Shown: in pieces, positions 9,332-18,043 of the stretch
Position numbering within the stretch: the stretch's first letter is position 1
Layout of the letters: each line of letters starts with the position of its first letter
NCBI RefSeq assembly: GCF_902705875.1
Contig: NZ_CACSIK010000001.1
Location: forward strand, 2,475,166 to 2,539,165
DNA: 64,000 nucleotides
Source of the DNA: Zhongshania aliphaticivorans
GTDB lineage: Bacteria > Pseudomonadota > Gammaproteobacteria > Pseudomonadales > Spongiibacteraceae
Reading direction: 5' to 3'
Position numbers and translations under genes: made by a program
Notes under the pieces: generated by a model
Seen by the model: only the letters and a program-made list of their open reading frames with translations
Told to the model about the DNA's origin: nothing
Databases searched by the model: none

Positions 9332-10339
9332 TTATTTTTCCTCGACAAGAGGGTTAAATTCACTACGAAGCAAGGATTTAGTACCTTGCGTCAGGTTGGT
9401 GAAATTAGTCAGCAAGAAATGACGCATGCCACGTTTTTCAGGCTTATGCCCCCAAGTACTCATACCGTGATACTTAGTAACATCCCACGTGGCTTCATCA
9501 ACTTCCAAAGGCGCCCAACCCAGCTCCATTTCAAAACCGGATGGCGAAAAAACATAAAATGACAACTCTTTGTCATTGGGGTGCTGACCAATTTCATGGG
9601 CCATTTCAAACCCAAGATCTTGAAGTCGACGGAAGGCACTACTCAAGTCCTCAAGAGTGGCAACCTGGAAATTGACGTGCTGGACCTTGGAACGAATGGG
9701 GTCCATCTGGATCCCCCGTGTCGATGCAATCGCGACAGAATGGTGGCGAGAATTCAGCCTAAAGAAGGCCAGATCAAGATCGACACCAGCAATCCGCTCA
9801 TCGATATAGTCACTGAGTCGAGCGTCGAATATTTCCTGCCAGAAGCGCTGCATTTCCTCGGGTCGACGAGAAGTGATCGCCATATGCCCCATACCACCAT
9901 TACCTGTAACAAACGCACTGGTGTGCATACTCAGCGGATCAGTCCGGTGTTCAGCGTCAATAAAGAGTTCAATAGCCAGCGACTTCGGCCCCTCAAAGCG
10001 CCAGAATGCAGTTACCCCACGCTCTTGAGCCTCCTTGGCCGAGCCTTCCGCTACCTCAATCTTGTGAGCGGCTAAGCGACGACGTATCTCTTCGAGCTCG
10101 AGCTTGCTCGCGAGCTGATACCCGACCGCGCGATAATCTTCCGCCGGTCCTCGTTTTATAATGAGGCGACGGCGGTGTTCATCTAAGGCAAAAGCAAGGA
10201 AGTCGTCCCGGTCAGTATCACAGTGCATGCCTAAGCCGGCCTCACAAAATACCTTCCACGCAGCAATCTTCTTCGATTCAATCACCAGGTAACCCATGGA
10301 AATCTTGCCAAATAGGTCTAGTTTTTCAGTTGTTTTCAC
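9332..10339 (-). CDS. Type I extradiol ring-cleavage dioxygenase (BphC/HsaC-like, VOC fold)
   Basis: Fe(II) enzyme of 335 residues that opens catechols next to the hydroxyl pair. It is the two-domain vicinal-oxygen-chelate type, not the LigB type used with E. coli MhpA. Metal ligands by position and motif are H152 (GHMAI), H221 (QHVNF) and E272 (GFEMELG). The RHHS segment (198-201) supplies the conserved active-site histidine. The neighbouring C-C hydrolase fits a carbon-substituted catechol as substrate. The mix of an MhpA-like hydroxylase with a BphC-like dioxygenase is unlike the textbook 3-hydroxyphenylpropionate operon. Confidence 0.93.
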   Translation of the reverse strand: MKTTEKLDLFGKISMGYLVIESKKIAAWKVFCEAGLGMHCDTDRDDFLAFALDEHRRRLIIKRGPAEDYRAVGYQLASKLELEEIRRRLAAHKIEVAEGSAKEAQERGVTAFWRFEGPKSLAIELFIDAEHRTDPLSMHTSAFVTGNGGMGHMAITSRRPEEMQRFWQEIFDARLSDYIDERIAGVDLDLAFFRLNSRHHSVAIASTRGIQMDPIRSKVQHVNFQVATLEDLSSAFRRLQDLGFEMAHEIGQHPNDKELSFYVFSPSGFEMELGWAPLEVDEATWDVTKYHGMSTWGHKPEKRGMRHFLLTNFTNLTQGTKSLLRSEFNPLVEEK

Positions 10340-10395
10340 TGGGTAAGCCCTTATAAATTATTTGCGACTAGGTATCTCGATCGTGCTCGTGAAAC

Positions 10396-11286
10396 CTAAA
10401 GGGTATGGCTTTGCAAAAAGCCGATAGTACAGGCGTTGAACTCGACCGCCCGTTCCCACTGCACCCAATGACCGGTATTACTGAAAAGGTATAGGTCGCA
10501 ATTAGGCATCCTCTTTTGCAATGCTTGGCCACCACTCGGACGATTGACCTTATCTTCCGCACCCCACAACACTAGACATGGTGTCTCGCAGCGCTGAAGA
10601 CGCGAATCGCGAGTAAAATCATACTTTTTGAAATTGGGGATTCCCTTGGGGCCTTGCAGAGGCGGTGACGCGACCACCTCAGGATCGAGGCTGTCTTGAT
10701 AACGACGTTCAATGACCTCATCGGGAACCAAGGAACCGTCGTAAACCAAGTAATCTCGAATAAAGCGCTCAAGCTTTTCTTTACTAGGGCCGCTGCCTTT
10801 GTAGTAGTTCAACAGCAACCTCAAGCCCGGAGTGGGCACAGAGCGTGTCGTATTCACTCCGCCCGGCCCCATCAACACCAGTGACGTCACTCGCTCAGGG
10901 CAATCTAAGGCCATGCGCAGTGCGCAAGCACCACCCAAGGAGTTTCCGACCACATGTGCGGTGGGTATATCTAAGGCATCTAGCAGCCCCAGCATGGCGG
11001 AGGACAAATCGCCAAAAGGGTCCGCGCGATCCACACCTTTTGACGAGCGACCATAACCCTGCATATCAGGTACGAGCACACGAAAATGTTGCGCAAGCGC
11101 TTCTACATTGCGCGAGTAATTGGACATGCCAGATGCTCCAGCACCACCACCGTGCAACATCAACACGGGGAAGCCCTCTCCACACTCGGTGAGGTGAATA
11201 CTGCGATCATCAAATTCTACAATTCTGGAGGTTAGAGCTAGCTTATTTATTGTCATTGGTCGGTCTCTCGCTACTGCACACGGCAT
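10396..11286 (-). CDS. Meta-cleavage product C-C hydrolase (BphD/HsaD/MhpC-type alpha/beta hydrolase)
   Basis: Splits the ring-cleavage product (a 2-hydroxy-6-oxo-dienoate) into 2-hydroxypenta-2,4-dienoate and a carboxylic acid. Catalytic triad in the 296-residue frame: S116 in VGNSLGG, D245 in WGAEDKVNR, H273 in TGHWVQWE. The oxyanion region LHGGGAGASGMSNYSRN matches the MCP-hydrolase subfamily rather than generic esterases. Two starts are possible: ATG 11286 (AGG seven bases upstream) and ATG 11256, which leaves an N-terminus closer to HsaD. First gene of the catabolic operon, directly behind the operator/promoter at 11307-11336. Confidence 0.92.
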   Translation of the reverse strand: MPCAVARDRPMTINKLALTSRIVEFDDRSIHLTECGEGFPVLMLHGGGAGASGMSNYSRNVEALAQHFRVLVPDMQGYGRSSKGVDRADPFGDLSSAMLGLLDALDIPTAHVVGNSLGGACALRMALDCPERVTSLVLMGPGGVNTTRSVPTPGLRLLLNYYKGSGPSKEKLERFIRDYLVYDGSLVPDEVIERRYQDSLDPEVVASPPLQGPKGIPNFKKYDFTRDSRLQRCETPCLVLWGAEDKVNRPSGGQALQKRMPNCDLYLFSNTGHWVQWERAVEFNACTIGFLQSHTL

Positions 11287-11306
11287 TAATTAGCCTAAAC
11301 TTAAAA

Positions 11307-11336
11307 TATTTGAACATTAATGTTCAAATAAGTCAA
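11307..11336 (-). promoter_or_regulatory. Catabolic operon promoter with embedded TetR operator (site 1)
   Basis: A 24-bp perfect palindrome (11307-11330) with core TGAACATTAATGTTCA lies between the divergent catabolic operon and tetR. On the minus strand TTGACT (11336-11331) and TCAAAT (11313-11308) are 17 bases apart, so the operator fills the spacer and overlaps the -10 box. The same arrangement recurs at the TonB receptor (17177-17205). Binding by the adjacent TetR is inferred. Confidence 0.8.
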
Positions 11337-11424
11337 ATATATCTTATTTTAATACGAGACCTCACAAAACGCTCATCGTGATAGACTTACTACAAATTGT
11401 TCACAAAACAGGCTTCTGTTCACT

Positions 11425-12048
11425 ATGGTTAAGAAAAAACGGTTTAGAGCCGCCGAACTGAGGGTGTACGACGCAGCACTACGCTTGTATGCAGAAAAAG
11501 GCTCATACGACATCACGGTTAGCGAGCTCGCCAGCGCGGCAGGAGTCGCTAGAGGGACCGTTTACAAACACCTAGAGTCACCCAAACAATTGTTTAATAG
11601 TGTCGCAACCCGATTAGCATCAGAGATGGATGAAAGAATTGCAGCAAGCAACTCAGAAATCGACTCGCCTGCTGCACGCCTCGCTACCGGCATCCGACTT
11701 TATATTCGTCGCGCCCACGAGAACCCACACTGGGGACGCTTTCTAATCCATTTTGGCCTAACAGCAGAATCGCTCAGGGAATTGTGGACAGGCCCACCTT
11801 CGGAGGACATTCAAGCCGCCGTAGAGGCAGGTGAATTCAACTTAGATCTCAATGCTATTCCTAGCGCCGTCGCCCTGCTGGGTGGAGCAACATTAACGGG
11901 AATACTGCTGGTACTGGATGGCCTCAAAACATGGCGAGAAGCCGGCATTGAATCAGCAGAATTGACCTTACGGGCTTTCGGGCTGGATGCCCAGCAAGCC
12001 AAAAAGATAGCAAATTCACCACTCACAGAACTCAAAGAAATAAAGTAG
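11425..12048 (+). CDS. TetR/AcrR-family repressor of the aromatic cluster
   Basis: Transcription factor of 207 residues. The N-terminal helix-turn-helix is clear: YAEKGSYDITVSELASAAGVARGTVYKH (about residues 23-50, written in part as ITVSELASAAGVARGTVY). The C-terminal half is the variable ligand-binding region. It is divergent from the catabolic operon, with a 24-bp palindrome between them, which fits autoregulation plus control of the operon. The same core occurs before the decarboxylase and the TonB receptor. Likely inducer: an aromatic substrate, intermediate or CoA thioester (unknown). Confidence 0.92.
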   Translation: MVKKKRFRAAELRVYDAALRLYAEKGSYDITVSELASAAGVARGTVYKHLESPKQLFNSVATRLASEMDERIAASNSEIDSPAARLATGIRLYIRRAHENPHWGRFLIHFGLTAESLRELWTGPPSEDIQAAVEAGEFNLDLNAIPSAVALLGGATLTGILLVLDGLKTWREAGIESAELTLRAFGLDAQQAKKIANSPLTELKEIK

Positions 12049-12125
12049 CCCTCCAAAAGTACTCTCCCGGTCCGCTACGACACCAGCCAAGCCCGAATCG
12101 TCTCGAAATTGCATAAAGTGATCAA

Positions 12126-12167
12126 TGGTATTAATATATGAACACAAATGTTCATATATTAATACCA
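12126..12167. promoter_or_regulatory. Operator palindrome upstream of the decarboxylase (site 2)
   Basis: Inverted repeat with 19-base arms around a 4-base CAAA centre, ending 22 bases before the ATG of the next gene. Its middle, TGAACACAAATGTTCA, has the same half-sites and spacing as site 1 (11307-11330) and site 3 (17180-17195). The long AT-rich arms may also form a hairpin. Confidence 0.75.
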
Positions 12168-12189
12168 ATCTATTGACGAGAATAAAACT

Positions 12190-13260
12190 ATGAGTCGCAG
12201 CCAAGGCCGTATTGACGTCCATCACCACGTCATTCCCCCCGCGTTTACCGCCACCATGAGCCGACGAGGCCTAAGCAAAGTCGCTGGCGCCCCGCTACCG
12301 AATTGGACACCAAAACAATCCATTGAAATCATGGATATCAACGGTATTGAAACGGCACTGACCTCTCTGTCAGCACCCGGCGTTTATTTTGGTGACCGCA
12401 AAGAAGCGATTGCACTGGCGAGAGATTGCAATGAATTCTCCGCGTCAATGCGTGAGCAGCACCCGGGGCGTTTCGGCATGTTTGCAGTACTGCCTATGCC
12501 CTTGACGGAGGAGGCTTGTGCCGAGGCAGAATATGCTCTGGATACGCTGAACGCAGATGGCATTGTTCTACTGGCCAGCACAGAAGGGCACTTCCTCGGC
12601 GACCCCCGCTTTGAAGAATTAATGGCTGAACTAGACCGCCGCAAAGCCACTGTATTTGTGCACCCGAATATGCACAAAACCAGCGATGAGATTGGCCTGA
12701 ATCTGCCTGGCTTTCTGATCGAATTTTTGTGCGATACCACCCGCGGCGCGCTAAACCTAATCGCATCTGGAACGATGGAACGCTACCCAAACATTCGTTG
12801 GATTCTCTCCCACTCTGGCGGCTTTTTACCTTATGTCGCGTGGCGAGTATCGCTATCAAATATGATGCCTGACGTGGCAGAAAAAACGCCCCGCGGCGTT
12901 ATGACCTACATTAAAAACTTTTATTACGATACGGCGCTTTCACCATCGGTTTATTCGCTTGGCGCGCTGAAGGAACTGGTAGACCCCTCACATATTTTGT
13001 TTGGCAGTGACTTTCCTTTCGCACCCGCACCAATAACCGCCTTACAAACTAAAACCCTAAGTGCATCAGAGATTTTCAACGCCCAACAAAAAAGTGCTAT
13101 AGGCCGTGACAATGCCTTGGCGTTATTCCCGCATTACAAGCAAGATGGCGAGGTGCCGGGAATGGTTCGTGAGTTCAGCCCAATGAACAGCAAAGCAAAA
13201 TTCAAAGCAAAAGCAATCAAACCCCTAGTCCATCTCGTCGATAGACTAAGAAATCGATAA
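12190..13260 (+). CDS. Amidohydrolase-superfamily (ACMSD-type) decarboxylase
   Basis: TIM-barrel metal-dependent enzyme of 356 residues. Zn-binding residues of the ACMSD/gamma-resorcylate decarboxylase group are visible: H11 and H13 in DVHHH, H158 in VFVHPN, H208 in LSHSGG and D274 in FGSDFP. The family non-oxidatively decarboxylates hydroxybenzoates and similar acids; relatives include 6-methylsalicylate decarboxylase. With the operator just upstream shared with the meta-cleavage operon, it likely feeds a phenol to the MhpA-like hydroxylase (inference). A hydrolase or hydratase role is an alternative within the superfamily. Plus-strand gene directly after tetR but with its own operator and presumably its own promoter. 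Confidence 0.87.
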   Translation: MSRSQGRIDVHHHVIPPAFTATMSRRGLSKVAGAPLPNWTPKQSIEIMDINGIETALTSLSAPGVYFGDRKEAIALARDCNEFSASMREQHPGRFGMFAVLPMPLTEEACAEAEYALDTLNADGIVLLASTEGHFLGDPRFEELMAELDRRKATVFVHPNMHKTSDEIGLNLPGFLIEFLCDTTRGALNLIASGTMERYPNIRWILSHSGGFLPYVAWRVSLSNMMPDVAEKTPRGVMTYIKNFYYDTALSPSVYSLGALKELVDPSHILFGSDFPFAPAPITALQTKTLSASEIFNAQQKSAIGRDNALALFPHYKQDGEVPGMVREFSPMNSKAKFKAKAIKPLVHLVDRLRNR

Positions 13261-13727
13261 CATAGGCAACTTTGGCCTGCCCCACACCGCGAGCAGGCCT
13301 AACAAATAAGGAAATTATATGGACGTAAATCTCCCAGAATTTAATCTGCCGCCAAACACCAAGAATCTTCAGTAATACGTGCCTCGTAGACTTGGTTTCC
13401 CATAAGCCTGTCCGGAAGTAACAATGTGGATATCGACAAACCTGCCATGTTTGTCGGCAAGCTGGACTTACCTCAGTCTAGCTATCGACATTAAAGCTCG
13501 GGAAAAATATTGCTCGCATGAAACCTAACTCATAGCCCGCTCCTGTTAGAACCATATAAAGGTGCTAAAAGGCGGGATCAAATCTATCTGTTTTTATGGT
13601 CAAGCTCGCTAGCCGTTAACTTAACGAAAAGAGTTACACTATCTAGCTATAAACGGCACAGCAGCGTTCGGTTGGCCCGCCTAAAAAAATCAGGCGAGCA
13701 TTAGCTTCGAGGCTTATTTACATTACG
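13261..13727. other. Gap holding a short translated-looking remnant
   Basis: At 13319-13375 an 18-codon plus-strand frame (MDVNLPEFNLPPNTKNLQ) starts 9 bases after AAGGA. It looks like the intact ribosome binding site and first codons of a former operon gene cut off by a stop. The rest shows no supported gene. A weak CGCCT...AGGCG hairpin lies at 13678-13696. Confidence 0.4.
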
Positions 13728-14573
13728 CTATAGCTTATTGAGGAGTCGGCGCCAGACTGCACCGCCGCCACTTTCTCGTTGATAAGCTTTGCCACTCTCG
13801 ATTAACTGCATCACCGCGGCTTCTACCTGATCACGCAATGCAAGCATTGCCTCATCGTCATCTTCCAGCCCCTGGTAAGCGGAGGTACTGATTACCTCAC
13901 CAATCACAAAATAAAATGGCTCTGGTCGCGGAATTGCTGTTAAGCCAAGGCCGCGGGCGATCGGGGGAATTTCCTCCCCGTCCTTACAAACACGCCAAAT
14001 TGCGGTCTTCTTTATTAGAGAACTAAATCGACTAGATTGCCAATCATTGGAATCGACAAGAATATCAAAGGCGTCGTCGGCACCCACGCTGGCAAAGGGT
14101 TGTATTGGGTAACCATTCGCAACGGCCAGTTTCACAAATCCAAGTCGACGTTTCCAAATCAGGGAATACTCCTCACCCTTCCGCTTCATCACTTCACGAC
14201 CGCCACCTGGGAAAATCAGCAGATCATCGCCTTGCTCCATGGCGCGGCAGCAAAGCTCCCGCGTGCCACGGAAACCGCCTTTGGACTCCAGATATCTGGC
14301 CCATTTAGGAACCGCATAATGGGTGTGATCCATCAAACCACGCAACCATTTCCCTGAGGCGTTCCAAACCTCTGCCTGAAACAGCGGTACATCGAGCAAG
14401 CCATATGTAGTGTGATTCCCGATAAAAAGAACGGGATTCGTCGCGTCGAGGTTCTCACCCCCTATCAAGGTGGGTGGAAACCAACCCCTCAGCAGCCGTA
14501 AATCCCAGCTATTAAGGGGACGTTCTGGGAGTGTAAAAGTAGGTAGTGCATCCATATTTACGTACCATTCCAT
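13728..14573 (-). CDS. Lysophospholipid acyltransferase (PlsC-like) family protein
   Basis: Membrane-associated acyltransferase of 281 residues moving an acyl group onto a glycerolipid or alcohol. Acyltransferase block I is NHTTYGLLD (NH-X5-D type variant) at about residue 53; GGFRGTREL and IFPGGGREVMKRKGEEY correspond to the later FPGG-containing blocks. The sequence is closest in style to the DGAT/TMEM68-like branch with an FPGG-R motif. An ATG 18 bases inside the frame (14555) is an alternative start. Convergent with the decarboxylase and upstream of the receptor, but no operator of either set is close to it, so a role in the aromatic pathway is not supported. Confidence 0.82.
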   Translation of the reverse strand: MEWYVNMDALPTFTLPERPLNSWDLRLLRGWFPPTLIGGENLDATNPVLFIGNHTTYGLLDVPLFQAEVWNASGKWLRGLMDHTHYAVPKWARYLESKGGFRGTRELCCRAMEQGDDLLIFPGGGREVMKRKGEEYSLIWKRRLGFVKLAVANGYPIQPFASVGADDAFDILVDSNDWQSSRFSSLIKKTAIWRVCKDGEEIPPIARGLGLTAIPRPEPFYFVIGEVISTSAYQGLEDDDEAMLALRDQVEAAVMQLIESGKAYQRESGGGAVWRRLLNKL

Positions 14574-14781
14574 GAGATTTATACATGAGATACATTAGCG
14601 CTTATTCATACACCAGTGCTTAGTATCTAAGATTCGTACATACCATTTTCTTTATTATTCAGCCTAGGGCAACCCACTTACGGTATCTTCAAAAATGGCA
14701 CTATACCCCTATATAAAAAAGACAGTATATCTCTTCATTCTTTACCATCTTTTTTATAATTTGAATGCTGGTATGTCGTAG

Positions 14782-14805
14782 AAAAAAAAGCGGGGATACC
14801 CCCGC
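14782..14805 (-). terminator. Intrinsic terminator of the first TonB receptor gene
   Basis: On the minus strand GCGGGG and CCCCGC pair around a 3-4 base loop and are followed by eight T. It lies 34 bases beyond the stop codon at 14839. Confidence 0.88.
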
Positions 14806-14838
14806 AAAGCATGTTTAGTAAAATCGAAGAACTAAAGG

Positions 14839-17139
14839 CTATTCGAAATGATAATTTAACGACAAGCCATATTGTCTAGGTGCCTGAGTATTCGCCCAAT
14901 ACAGTCCCGGTGCTTGTAGCACTTCGCCACCAAAGTTCTTGGTTTTTTCATCGCTCAGGTTGTAGCCATTAAGGGCAATCGTCCAAGCGCCATCTGACGT
15001 TTCAAATGCGATTTGCATATTGAATTTCCAAAACGCTTCTTGTGTACTATAAGGATCTTGAGTTGGGTTATAAGAAAACATATCGCTATATTGACCGTCG
15101 ACTCTTGCCGCCAGCAACCAATCATCTGAAATGTTAGTACGATACTCAGCAAACAATGAACCACTCCACTCCGGAGCTTGATCCAAGGATTTTCCGGCTA
15201 AATCTTGTGTTGCACCATCGGACTCTTGGCAACTAGCTGACCATACGTTGCTATTAAGCGGGCAAGAACCAATGTATTCATCAAAAGTGGCTTGTAAATA
15301 AGCCGCGTTTAGGCCAAGAAGCACTTTTTCACTCATGGCAAAAGTGGCCTCAAGCTCTACACCTTTCGACGTTGCCGATGCCGCATTGCCTGTTTTAAAC
15401 GCAGTGCCATCGAAGGAGGAAACCTGTAAATCTTCAAACTGGGTATAAAATATCGACACATTCAAGCGCGCACGACGATCAAATAAATCACTTTTCAAAC
15501 CCACTTCATAGTTTATCGCTTGCTCTGTATCAAACTCCCAGTCGTCAGGATCACCCGAAATACTGGTGGCATTAAAGCCCCCTCCCTTGGTTGCCTTAGC
15601 AATCGTGCCATAGACCATTGCATTATCGGTGGCATCCCATTGAATATTAAACGTACCATCAACATTATTTTCTTCGCGACCCAAATCGAATTCGAATGGT
15701 TGGGCACCTAACTGGCTCGTTATCGCCAAGCGAATAGGCTGCTGGAGAATATCTACAGGGTCACTTGGGCCTTCATCACTGCCGTAGGGATTTACGGTTT
15801 GGAATGCGGCGGCATCTTTGGTTTCATTGGAATAACGTACTCCAAGACTTGCTCTTAAAGTGTCTGCAAAATTCCAGGTAACCTGCCCAAAACCAGAATA
15901 CGCCGTGGAGGATTCGTCGTACTCAGAATACAGTGAGGCATTACTTAAATCAGCCACCACAGGCACGAGAATATCAAGATCAAGCCTTGCTCGCGGGATC
16001 AACAAATGGCGATCAATCCAATACAAGCCAGCAACATATTCAATGGTTTCGCCAGCAGGCGATGCAATGCGAAGTTCCAATGAACTTTGTTCATAATCCT
16101 CTTCTTGCACACGGTGAAGAAGACTGGAGGCGCTAAAATCAACATCAGAATAATTAACCCGTTCATAGCTGCTGTAACCACCTAAAATTGTCAGCTCATG
16201 CTCGCCAAGCATGGAGGTGATATTTAGCGTTGCACTATCTGACGCGAGCTCCAACTCGGTTCTGCCATTTGAATAGCCCGTGTAGTTATGGGTGAAGTCT
16301 TCGCCTCCGGCTGTCGCATCATTAATAATGGCGGCAGTAAACAATTCCGGAGGGGCGGTGCGGTCATAATCGCTGATCTGGAAGTTAGTGCCTTCTTCAT
16401 TATAGTCTGCATGCTCTAACTTTAGAGTTGCAGTGGTGGACTCAGCAACGTCCCATACCAAAATGCCGCGCAGCGCACTGGTGTCATTTTGCTGCTCATC
16501 CTGCTTGTTAATTGGGCTGTACATGTACTCACCGTCGGTGGCTTTCTTCGCCACCACCCGGCCGAACAGAGAGTCGCTTAGCGGCCCAGACAAAACCGCA
16601 GTAGTGTCAAACGTTCCTTGCGGGCCGATATAGCTCGCACTGAGATCGACCTCAGTCACACTTGAAGGCTTAGCACTATGGATGGCAATCGCACCGGCAA
16701 TACTGTTTTTTCCAAACAAAACACCCTGCGGCCCACGGAGTACTTCAACTCGCTCCACATCGACAAAAGGCACCTGGAATTGCGGTCCACGAGCGGCGTA
16801 AATACCATCTACATAAAGCCCCACTGACTGTTCAAATGAGGGGTTTCCGGTACCTGAACCCAAGCCCCTCATCACAATCATATTGCCGTCAGGTGAGTCG
16901 CCGATATTAAGGTTAGGCACCATACCCGCCATACCTTCGAGATTAGAAACACCGTTCGCTTCTAACATGTCGCCCGACACCGCGTTAATTGAGATGGGTA
17001 CGTCCTGAGCACTCTCTGAACGCTTTTGGGCTGTAACCACCACCTCCTCTAATTGAGGTGCGGCATTTCCATAGAGGGGCGCCGAAGCCATTACGGCGGT
17101 AACAATAGCACGCTGAAGTTTTTTAACTCTGAAATTCAT
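14839..17139 (-). CDS. TonB-dependent outer membrane receptor of the aromatic regulon
   Basis: Energy-coupled outer-membrane transporter of 766 residues. A signal peptide ends at about residue 27 (YGNAA). A TonB box EEVVVTAQKR follows, then the plug domain with VRGL-type MRGLGSG and VEVLRGPQGVLFGKNSIAGAI. The C-terminal strand ends in aromatic YGLSLNYHFE as expected for beta-barrel assembly. AAGG precedes the ATG. The promoter contains the TGAACA-N4-TGTTC operator of the aromatic regulon, so the receptor probably imports the substrate or a related lipophilic aromatic. Such iron-independent TonB receptors are common beside steroid, terpene and aromatic genes in marine bacteria. Confidence 0.93.
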   Translation of the reverse strand: MNFRVKKLQRAIVTAVMASAPLYGNAAPQLEEVVVTAQKRSESAQDVPISINAVSGDMLEANGVSNLEGMAGMVPNLNIGDSPDGNMIVMRGLGSGTGNPSFEQSVGLYVDGIYAARGPQFQVPFVDVERVEVLRGPQGVLFGKNSIAGAIAIHSAKPSSVTEVDLSASYIGPQGTFDTTAVLSGPLSDSLFGRVVAKKATDGEYMYSPINKQDEQQNDTSALRGILVWDVAESTTATLKLEHADYNEEGTNFQISDYDRTAPPELFTAAIINDATAGGEDFTHNYTGYSNGRTELELASDSATLNITSMLGEHELTILGGYSSYERVNYSDVDFSASSLLHRVQEEDYEQSSLELRIASPAGETIEYVAGLYWIDRHLLIPRARLDLDILVPVVADLSNASLYSEYDESSTAYSGFGQVTWNFADTLRASLGVRYSNETKDAAAFQTVNPYGSDEGPSDPVDILQQPIRLAITSQLGAQPFEFDLGREENNVDGTFNIQWDATDNAMVYGTIAKATKGGGFNATSISGDPDDWEFDTEQAINYEVGLKSDLFDRRARLNVSIFYTQFEDLQVSSFDGTAFKTGNAASATSKGVELEATFAMSEKVLLGLNAAYLQATFDEYIGSCPLNSNVWSASCQESDGATQDLAGKSLDQAPEWSGSLFAEYRTNISDDWLLAARVDGQYSDMFSYNPTQDPYSTQEAFWKFNMQIAFETSDGAWTIALNGYNLSDEKTKNFGGEVLQAPGLYWANTQAPRQYGLSLNYHFE

Positions 17140-17176
17140 ACCGAACTACCTTTCATTAATTAACATTATTGCCTTT

Positions 17177-17205
17177 ATTTGAACACCAATGTTCTATTTT
17201 GTCAA
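17177..17205 (-). promoter_or_regulatory. TonB receptor promoter with TetR operator (site 3)
   Basis: On the minus strand TTGACA (17205-17200) and TCAAAT (17182-17177) are 17 bases apart, and TGAACACCAATGTTCT (17180-17195, plus strand) occupies the spacer. The core differs from site 1 only in the central bases and one outer base. Layout matches the promoter at 11307-11336 base for base in spacing. Confidence 0.78.
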
Positions 17206-17737
17206 TATATGTCAATTAGCGGGAAATACCTATATCTAGTCATAAAGCCTGGATGTTCCGAAAGGGATTGGATAAAAGCTGCCTAAACCGCAGCATATGG
17301 CGACATCTAAAAACGATCCTAGCTGGGGCAATCAGCCATGAACTTCGGACAATAAAACGGGGGTTCTACAACATTAACGAGGATGTCACTCTTCATACCC
17401 AATTAATAATCTCACCCCACCAACAATGAGGCAGTTCTCTTAAACGATAATTTTCAGTTTCTAAAACCATAGAATCGCCGTGAGATCATTTCCATCTTGT
17501 GGCGGAAGTCCTCAGTGACCCCTTTTCTTTTAGTGAAACGCCACAGGGTGGCAATAGTTCGGACCATGACCATAACGTTATAACTAGCACGTGGGGCCCC
17601 ATGCTATTAATTTAAACCTTGTTCAAAAACCACCCGAAAGCCAGATATTAAGTTCAAACTCGGTGTGGGTTCTGTGATTTGACGGATCATTTTAAGCAGC
17701 TACGTTAGCCCTTCACAATCTGTAGAGGAAAATCAAA
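17206..17737. other. Intergenic stretch without a supported gene
   Basis: About 530 bases between the divergent TonB receptor and the small hypothetical gene. I see no ORF with a ribosome binding site, no RNA gene and no clear repeat. Confidence 0.5.
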
Positions 17738-18043
17738 ATGCTGCTTCAAAGACATATATGGCTTTTATATAAAATAGGGATGAGCAGAGGAAATGTTGAT
17801 ATAAACCCAGGGTATATGCTGCTAGACGCAGGGGAAGCAGAAGGCTATTACTATTCTGGCTGTTACATGATGGAGTTTGACTTCACCGTGGCGCCGCTTT
17901 GGTTGATGGAAAGATCAATGGACATCGAGCCTATGCCTATCCATAAACCAAAAGACTTATATTTAGCGCTAGGCAATTTAATACCCAAATTCCGAACCCT
18001 AGATTTAGACGAACTTGGTATATATGGATGGGAATGGGAATAA
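17738..18043 (+). CDS. Small hypothetical protein
   Basis: A 101-residue acidic, tryptophan- and tyrosine-rich protein not recognised as any family. Support for it being real is the ribosome binding site GAGGAAAATCAAA directly before the ATG and a protein-like composition: an N-terminal aromatic helix, a central GYYYSGCYMMEFDF strand-like segment, and the acidic end GIYGWEWE. No signal peptide or membrane helix is evident. Position alone, between two accessory blocks, gives no function. Confidence 0.5.
   Translation: MLLQRHIWLLYKIGMSRGNVDINPGYMLLDAGEAEGYYYSGCYMMEFDFTVAPLWLMERSMDIEPMPIHKPKDLYLALGNLIPKFRTLDLDELGIYGWEWE

Noticed and set aside
13678..13696. Terminator for the decarboxylase or acyltransferase gene
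   Set aside because: Only five base pairs, with the A/T run inside the loop rather than after the stem.
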